Positions 57,601 to 64,000 of a stretch of 64,000 nt of DNA are shown here, in pieces (the first letter of the stretch is position 1; the number at the start of each line of letters is the position of its first letter). Below the pieces are notes generated by a model. That model searched no databases. It had not been told where the DNA came from and saw nothing but the letters and a program-made list of their open reading frames with translations. The position numbers and the translations under genes were made by a program. The stretch is from Acanthosepion lycidas (taxonomy: Eukaryota > Mollusca > Cephalopoda > Sepiida > Sepiidae). Location: the NCBI GenBank assembly GCA_963932145.1, contig OZ010578.1, positions 21,186,827 through 21,250,826 on the forward strand, in the 5' to 3' direction.

Positions 57601-58119
57601 TATAAATATAGCCAATTTAATGTAGTTTCTTTTTTTTTTCTTTTTGTTTTAGCAGAATTATCATTTATTATTCCACATTGTGATAATAGAATATCTGTCA
57701 AGAAAGGTGAAATGTTCGAAGAATCTGGACACATATATATTCGTCGCTGATTTAACGATTACTGCACGTTCCGCTAAATTTATGAGAAAATCTTCAAGAT
57801 TAGCCTAAACCCAGATTGCGTAGATTACATAAAATATCCAACGTTAAACTTGTCTTTTCACTGTAATTGATTATATTTCCAAAGCAGGAAAACTGTATTT
57901 CGGGAAGAAGACGAAAATTACGAAAATATCAAAAATAGTGTCAATAAAAAAAAATGATCAAAGAGTTTGAAATATGAAGGCAAGAAGTTTAAGTCACCAA
58001 TATAAAGGATGCTGATGTTGAAAATGATTTGAATATGAAAATGTCTATCTGACCTCTGAAATTAGACAAAAGAGATCACAGAAACCTGGCGAGATTATTA
58101 CTTTTTCCTAACAATTCGT

Positions 58120-58189
58120 CAAGTAAAGGGTGAAAGCAAAATTACTGATAGGACCCTGTATCAGCAATTTTGCTTTCATTCTTTACTTG
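58120..58189. repeat. Hairpin with 31-bp arms and 8-base loop
   Basis: CAAGTAAAGGGTGAAAGCAA (58120) pairs with 58159-58189, with three or so mismatches in 31. The loop is GGACCCTG. It lies just outside the Tc1-like remnant. Confidence 0.85.
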
Positions 58190-58195
58190 TTCATA

Positions 58196-58757
58196 TACAT
58201 ACTTGTGCAGATTAATTGAAACAAAACGAATAATTCCGTTATTCTTGACGCATTTTCCAATGAAATATGACCCAGTGCACATATTAGTACTTCGGACGTC
58301 CATTCCACGAAGTCGTTACTTGCAGATTGACCACAGATTCTCAACTGGATTTAAATCAGGAGTGTTTACTTGCCAGTCTATAGTACTTTGATTTGTTCAC
58401 TGAGAAGGCTTGCCAGTGTGTTCGTGCAGCGTAACATTTTTCGTACGCTTCCTTGCAGTAACGTCCATCGCAGACAATGGCCGTAGGACAACTAATCGAC
58501 AGTCGAGACAGTAGTGTCTAGGCGGGATAAAAAATCTGATGCAATCACGGATGACGTAATATTGTTTAAAGGACAAACAAACTTCATCATACACCCCGAA
58601 AATAGATTCATATTACTGCACACCGCTGGAAATGCCCTAATCTTAGGAAAAAATAGAAATCGATTACATCCTGTCACTCCAGGGGGTCAAAAACTGACCG
58701 TATGGTGAAAGGAAGGAAACTAAAGCGGTTGTTTCAATTAATTTGCACAACGGTGTA
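58196..58757 (-). mobile_element. Tc1-like transposon remnant B (about 560 bp, internally deleted)
   Basis: The ends are an inverted pair: ACTTGTGCAGATTAATTGAA on the left; read inward from the right, CACCGTTGTGCAAATTAATTG, then AAACAAC. Flanking TA is present at the right end (58756-57). The minus strand holds transposase remains: SNMNLFSGCMMKFV near 58630-58580, NVTLHEHTGKPSQ near 58430-58397, and DWQVNTPDLNPVENLWSICK at 58378-58322, the Tc1 box with the last catalytic acid. The N-terminal DNA-binding region and the first Asp are absent. Closely related to remnant A at 37317-37777. Confidence 0.78.
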
Positions 58758-59015
58758 TTAAGAAGATTGCTATGCAAAAGTAATCTAAATGCGCTGCAGC
58801 AATCATCCATCACTAACCAAAAACATCGAATAAATAAAATATCGGATAAAAAGAACTTTTTATGGGATAATGAAATATGGACAAAAGTAATATTTAGTGA
58901 CGAAATCAAAATAGAAAGGAATTCTAAAGAGAAATTGTATGGCCGAAAACGAAATGATACAAGATATAATTTTAAACATACAACAATGTCAGTAGAATTC
59001 AGCGATGAAGTTTAA
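58758..59015 (+). mobile_element. Tc1-like transposase fragment C, opposite strand
   Basis: An open frame contains INKISDKKNFLWDNEIWTKV followed by IFSDEIKIERN. This matches the W..V.F.DE(S)K segment with the first catalytic Asp of Tc1-like transposases. It is oriented head-on to remnant B and begins right at B's terminus, so it belongs to another copy into which B may have inserted. The rest of the domain is missing. Confidence 0.65.
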
Positions 59016-59034
59016 ATGGTTTCCGGCTATAGTA

Positions 59035-59114
59035 TTAGGTTGATGCAAAAATAATGTCGTTTTCTCACAGATTAACATATGTGAGAAAACGACATTATTT
59101 TTGCACCAACCTAA
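59035..59114. mobile_element. Palindromic mariner-type MITE, copy 9 (80 bp, short type)
   Basis: The left end has TTAGGTTGATGC (one change). TA lies on the left (59033-34) but CA on the right. The core CTCACAGATTAACATATGTGAG-like hairpin (59064-59086) is unlike both other core types. Confidence 0.9.
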
Positions 59115-60027
59115 CAGAATAATACAAGGGAATTGATAAGATTAGTGACGCGCGGATGAACACGTTGCAGTGTAAAAAAGATTGTCCTGCCTAAGACCCT
59201 AATATTAAAATAATTGAAACTGTGTAGAAAGTTGAAAAGTCGTTTGTATAACAAAAGACCCAAAGGAATAACAAACTCTTTGAGGAATCGCAGAACACAT
59301 TTTTACGTTTTATTCTTCTACCCAACGTCGGGTTATAAATCTGATTACATTTTTAATATCTAAATATATAAATACATTGATTTTGTCGCATTATAATTTT
59401 GTCCTCGATCATTAAATCCTATCAATACTACGTTTCTTTTAGTGGCTCATTATTTTAGCAAACATTCTTTTCAGTATCACGGTGAGGTTAGATCTGCATC
59501 TTTCATCGTGTAATGTCCACGTGAACTAGCATTACTGTCCTGAATGACACTGAAACAATGAAACAGATACTACCCCTGAAAATATATTTCTGAGGAAAAT
59601 TTTCGCAAATCGGTAGGGGCTCCAATCTTCTGTTCGCACCTGTATCATAACACCTACACGTCGTCTTAGAATTCCAGATGACGGAAACATTGCCTGTTCG
59701 TACAGATACTCGTTTTTACCGTTTTATTCAACGTGTAACATTTACTAACTATATTATTAATATCTTTTAGAGATTTCTAATAAACATTTCATGGGTTGCT
59801 TCTTTAATTATTACAGCAAATATCTCCCTTACTGTAATCATCGATTGAACACGGGTTTTATTACTTCAGAAAAATTCAATTAGCAAGAAAAACAAGAAGA
59901 AAATTAACCGTATTAATCATGTGCTATGCCGAGCCTTTTTAATAGGGTGGAAAAAAATCCAAAAACAAACAAAAAAACAAAAAAAATACAGGTGTCAAGT
60001 AAGCACACACCTAACTTTTGTGTGAAC
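59115..60027. other. Unclassified stretch of 0.9 kb
   Basis: No recognised feature. Confidence 0.45.
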
Positions 60028-61024
60028 ACGAGGCATGATCAAAAAGTATCGGGGCTGGTGCTATTATAAAAACTACTAGTAGTATATCTGGCCACTCGTA
60101 TTCGAGGCTGTCTACTAGGGCGGCTAGATAATCCCTATTACAGACGCTTGCTCAGGCACATTTGTGTCTGTTCAACACCCACAGATCCCACCTGTGGTTT
60201 ATACTACAACGATGCTGAGCAGACCGTAGTTACATTTTCTGGGAAAGAGTGTGTTATCCTTCGTGATCAAAAATTTGAACGAGGCCAGCACGCTCAAGCC
60301 CTCGACCACGATGGCGAGTGACTTTGTGCTAGCCCAGCTATCGACGGTCTCTCAAGTGTTCTGTCTACGCAATTTCACTCACAAGGCTTGGGTCAACCCG
60401 TGGCATGTTTTTCAGGCACTTTCCAAAGGCGTCCGCAAGCTGGGATCGACACCTTCAGTCCGATAACATCAGGAAGTCTCTTTCCTGACAAATCGACCAT
60501 GTTGAGATTCGAACCCGGGGCTCATGGTCAGAATGCGAACGTTCTAACCATTCGGCCACGTGCCCATCTAAAACGAAAACTACGACGCACATCAATTCGG
60601 CATTTAATCTCCTTCGAAGCATCTCCTTTCTGAAGTTACACACGTTATACAATGCTGTTTCTGATGACGGAAGCTTTCCTGGAACTCCTTTTTGCAGATA
60701 ACTAACAGCTGCTTCCTCGTATTCTCTTGAATTTTTTCAGTGTCTTCAAATGTTGTCACCTTCAAATAGGATTTCATTTTTGAAGCAAGGGGCGAGATCT
60801 TGGAAATATGGTCCTTGTTAAACATGGGGAATGTTGTATTTGACATGGTAACTGATGGGGCATCTATGGCGTGATGAAACGACCACACTCTACACACATT
60901 CCTTCCAAGCACTGCTATAAATTAGAGAGTGTTATAACGTACTGTGCATGGGCGATAGAGTTTAGTCAAAGGCTTCATATTATAGCATAGCAACAGTTCC
61001 AATAATTTTTTTGTCAGACCTCGT
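60028..61024 (-). mobile_element. Degenerate mariner-like element with a SINE inside
   Basis: Left end ACGAGGCATGATCAAAAAGT; reversed right end ACGAGGTCTGACAAAAAAAT. These are typical imperfect mariner TIRs. The minus strand at 60912-60606 encodes MFNKDHISKISPLASKMKSY, VTTFEDTEKIQENTRKQLLV and a last segment ending RRCFEGD, matching the C-terminal tail (K..L.G..F.D.E.I..N....L..I....F...F..W..R......GDYFEGD) of mariner transposases. The catalytic region is missing, partly displaced by a family C SINE at about 60400-60577. Non-functional. Confidence 0.75.
60400..60577 (-). mobile_element. tRNA-derived SINE, family C
   Basis: Minus-strand head ACGTGGCCGAATGGTTAGAA (A-box-like) and CCCGGGTTCGAATCTCAACA (B-box-like, near-consensus). 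The body has GTCGATTTGTCAGGAAAGAG, CGATCCCAGCTTGCGGACGC and TTTGGAAAGTGCCTGAAAAA. Same family as 22230-22475. Confidence 0.78.
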
Positions 61025-61104
61025 TCACCTATATGCGTGCTTGGACGACGCGTGTTTCATAATTAAATAGAGGACAGGTTTATCTGTAAGAATATTTTAT
61101 TTCA

Positions 61105-61394
61105 TTCTCTGTCTATATCCTCATCTTCATTGCCATATTCACAACGTTTCGACTGTTGTACACTCCGACCTTCTTCAGGGGATTGAAATTTCAAACTGAA
61201 CCATTTATTTCGACCACTGGGATAGTTTGTTCTAGTTCCATGTGTCATGACTTTTCTGGATAATTCAGTTATTTTCCTTTAATTCAATTCTCCAAGATTT
61301 TGGTTCACCACTTCTGTGGCCTGCTATTGAACTCACTTTGGGTCTAGTCACTGGATTTAACCAACGTCTTTATCCGCTGAGCTATGTGTACTTG
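61105..61394 (-). mobile_element. tRNA-derived SINE, family A
   Basis: Minus-strand head CATAGCTCAGCGGATAAAGA, then GTGAGTTCAATAGCAGG, GGAACTAGAACAAACTATCC and GTGTACAACAGTCGAAACGT. Confidence 0.8.
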
Positions 61395-61480
61395 AGTACA
61401 ACGGCCGAAATTTTGGGAATTTGACAATGAAGATGATGATAATAGTCCGAATAATGTTAACAATGCAAGTAATTTTATTT
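61395..61480 (+). mobile_element. SINE family A 3' fragment in opposite orientation
   Basis: GTACAACGGCCGAAATTTTG, ATTTGACAATGAAGATGATG and AATAATGTTAACAATGCAAG match the 3' end of family A on the plus strand. It begins exactly where the minus copy's head ends. Confidence 0.7.
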
Positions 61481-62069
61481 CATGTAACTTTATTTTGCAT
61501 CTCTAAATTGCGCGTCTTTATGACATTGCACCTTTTACTTTCATTCTGCTAATTTTAATTCATATTGATTTAATTAGTAGTATCATTAAGAAAAAGAAAA
61601 CTAATTCTGATTAAAGTAACACAAAGCAATGTTTAATGTTCATAAATATTTACGTTCTCGAATAACATTCGTTATATCCCCTGGATATTTGCATTAACGA
61701 AGAATGCGAGGGGGCGTATCGTATATAGATGTTGGGTATATGTGTGTATCATATGTCAGTATTTTCTATTTGCGTGATTTATGTATGCGTAATATATGTA
61801 TCATATATGCGTATGTATATCTCTATATCTTGAGTGCTTCCACCAGCGTTGCTTTCGTTCTCTGCCGAGAATTTCATGGTAATCTGATAAGAAAGATCAG
61901 CAGCTGGCCAATACGATGTGAATATCGAGTCCATGTTTATGAGACATTGACTTAGATGTTCTGGACACTTGGTCCGAACGTATGACGAACTGGCGCAGGC
62001 AAACACCCCAGTGCAAGCTACGAAAAATTTATAAGGTCTGTCCAAAAGCCAAACTTAAAAAAAAAAAAA
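61481..62069. other. Unclassified stretch
   Basis: No recognised feature apart from a 16-base A run near 62057. Confidence 0.45.
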
Positions 62070-62510
62070 AAAGTTTATATCGACAGTAACACATGGGGAG
62101 AACGTTCATCAAACAGGGCGGAATGGAAGAAACTGATTGCAACTGTTGCTATAAAATTAGAAAATGCTGAACTGAATCGTGCTGGTAAATATATGTAAGA
62201 TCTGAGAAGGAAATAACGGAATCGTTTTCGTCCGATGAATGTGGCCGTGTTTGCATTTCAAAAGCAGCCATTATTACCCACAAATGACATCATAGATATA
62301 AGACTGTCTGCCAATATGACATCCTTCCTTATATCAATTCCAGCCTCAGTGTGTGAGTCAGATGACGAACGCGACTGTATAAATGTCAACATCCAGAAAG
62401 TAAAAAAAAAACTGACATGCGATAAATGTGGTGTGACCTGCAAGTTTCTTGAAGGCTTAATGAGCCACATGAGACGTCACATGATCATGGTCTCAACAAG
62501 GATCTTGAAA
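62070..62510 (+). mobile_element. LINE 3' tail remnant with a C2H2 zinc finger
   Basis: Upstream frames give YIDSNTWGE, SNRAEWKKLIATVAIKLEN and an AELNRAGKY segment (about 62075-62200), resembling the region after the RT of some animal LINE ORFs (W......R..WR......FE..R). The frame 62235-62639 then carries LTCDKCGVTCKFLEGLMSHM followed by RRH (about 62412-62480). This is a C-x2-C-x12-H-x3-H finger of the kind that ends those LINE ORFs. Past RRH the frame is not homologous. It could instead be a fragment of a host C2H2 gene, but the upstream match argues for a LINE. Confidence 0.55.
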
Positions 62511-62639
62511 GTGGTTGCACTCAGTCAAGAGATGACTACCACCCTACCAACTGTATGTTTTGTGCCTGTGTATGTGCAATTATATTTCTTTGATTTCATT
62601 TTTTCTTTATATTGTATAGTCGGTTCTATGATCACTTAA

Positions 62640-64000
62640 CTTATTTTTCTTTTTTCCTGCTTGTTTTATAGTTTTTAGCATCGGCCTGTGATGTTTATAT
62701 TCCTAATTGCACGTTGTCTTCACAGGATTCTTATATTTTTTGCAGATTTTATATTCTTATTTATTTCTCTTTTGTTTTTGCCACTTTCTTCATTTTATTA
62801 ATTTGCTGCTTTTTTTCGTTTTCTATTTATAGAAAAACGTTCTTAATTATACCTCCATAATTATTCTAATTAATATTTTTTATTAATGTTTATCATTTCC
62901 AATTACACTTATCCAAGGGAATTTTCCAAGGAATTTATTAAAGACTCGTCCAATGAAAAGAAGAGAATTCAACCCAACAAAAAATTAAATATTCTTTCAT
63001 TATTTTCTAGCATATTAAGTTTTAACTTTTTTTTCATCTTTTTTTTTTTCTTTATTTTTTTTTAATCATTAAAATATTTCCCTTTCTGTATCGTTCTACA
63101 GACCAGCGGCATATAAACATATTTTCGAGAAGTATCATTTGCCATTTTGATTTTTAAAAAAAATATCATTTTAATGGGTATTTTAGTGATATTCTGTTTT
63201 TTCCCTTTCCTAAATGAATTATCATGGAATGTTTCTTTAAAAAGATGTTCCTATTTATTTGCGCTTTAAACGCGAGATCGACAACATTTTCGAAAAAAGC
63301 ACATTTAAAAAAAAAATTGGGTGGTTACTTAGTTTACAAAGGGCAATCTGCGAATAATTATCATCATTCCATAAAAGTCCTTAAAGATCGAAATCCACTT
63401 TGATAGCAAAATTTATTGGAATCTTCATAAAATGGTTTATCTTCGAAATATATTTGGATATTATTATCCAAACCAATACATTTGTTACCATGTTACTTTT
63501 ATTTATTTTTTCATAAACTAATAGGGAAATAATTTGTCTCAAATAGAAGACAAACTTGGGATCTATTGTTGAAAATCCTTGTTAAAATTCACATAGCAAA
63601 ATTAATTTAAGCCAATACGTTAACATCGGAACATTGATTATATTGTAATTACGCGTTTCTTAAATCTAACAGGTTTTAGACTGGCATTTCCATATCGATA
63701 TTACTGTTTCTTTAGATATAATATCATTTAAATTATGAACCACAGAGATATCATCGATACCCTATATAAGTTTTTAATCTCTGTTCTAAGATATTTGATG
63801 TGCGTATTTACAAAATTTTCGAGGATCATCATTAAGAAAGCTGTCGAAAAATCTAAGCCAATTGGAAGCGAAAGTAAAATATATATAGCTATCTTTTATC
63901 TTGAGATTTTTTAGCAAAACAACAATGATCTAGGAAGTTCGGCATATGAATTAATTTTAAGTTTTGTTTCTAAATGTTCTTAAGAATTATACCTTTTGTT
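62640..64000. other. Unclassified AT-rich end of window
   Basis: T-rich to about 63080, then AT-rich. No gene, repeat family or splice-bounded exon recognised. Confidence 0.5.

Larger units (their letters stand above)
56556..64000 (+). other. 5' part of the phase-1 intron downstream of the FN3 exon
   Basis: It begins at donor GTGAGT. It contains a palindromic MITE, Tc1 pieces, a mariner with a SINE inside, SINEs and a LINE tail. No convincing next exon was found; one candidate terminal exon at 57653 is discussed under findings. 56562-57499, 59115-60027 and 62640-64000 show nothing recognisable apart from AT-rich sequence. Confidence 0.65.

Overview
The window reads as non-coding, repeat-saturated animal DNA, most likely from a coleoid cephalopod and probably an octopus. 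This is an inference. It rests on very long (TA)n tracts, several tRNA-derived SINE families, Penelope, R2/NeSL-like, RTE-like and other LINE debris, mariner/Tc1 remnants, and a huge intron in a neural-adhesion-type gene. Nothing prokaryotic is present.

The only host coding sequence I can support is one fibronectin type III (FN3) domain split over two plus-strand exons, 4053-4174 and 56351-56555. The first exon enters in phase 1 and leaves in phase 0. The second enters in phase 0 and leaves in phase 1. All four splice sites look canonical, and the two halves join into one FN3 fold. The window is therefore one intron of about 52.2 kb, with parts of the flanking introns (1-4052 and 56556-64000). 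The gene is probably an Ig/FN3 cell-surface or adhesion protein, but I cannot name it.

Layout. 1-2830 holds two 3' remnants of an R2/NeSL-like LINE on the minus strand. 4.9-5.9 kb has head-to-head SINEs. 6.1-6.9 kb is a LINE C-terminal remnant, followed by a Tigger/pogo-type MITE (7.2 kb). 10.5-10.9 kb is an RTE-like LINE tail. 11.2-11.5 kb has two palindromic mariner MITEs. 14.0-14.5 kb is a patterned TA/TG satellite. 15.8-18.35 kb is a 3'-truncated Ty3/gypsy element with a single gag frameshift. 22-24 kb has a SINE with an amplified tail and a minus-strand LINE. 26.9-27.3 kb is a long inverted-repeat element. 31.2-33.4 kb has stacked LINE remnants. 35-38 kb holds mariner/Tc1 remnants. 40.06-40.21 kb is a foldback carrying a hammerhead-core-like string. 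44.15-45.0 kb is an 850-bp GAAA tract. 48.8-49.4 kb is a duplicated GC-rich block. 52.7-53.0 kb is a Penelope GIY-YIG fragment. 57.5-59.1 kb has MITEs, Tc1 pieces and a strong hairpin. 60.0-61.0 kb is a mariner with a SINE inside. 62.1-62.5 kb is a LINE tail with a C2H2 finger.

Nine copies of one perfect-hairpin MITE family (TIR TTAGGTTGGTGCAAAAATAA, TA target duplications) are spread along the window, eight of them outside any other element. It resembles the mariner-derived MADE1 element of primates. In a transcribed 52-kb intron these would form many double-stranded RNA hairpins. This is the most interesting signal in the window, alongside the FN3-splitting intron, the hammerhead-like foldback and two candidate alternative exons.
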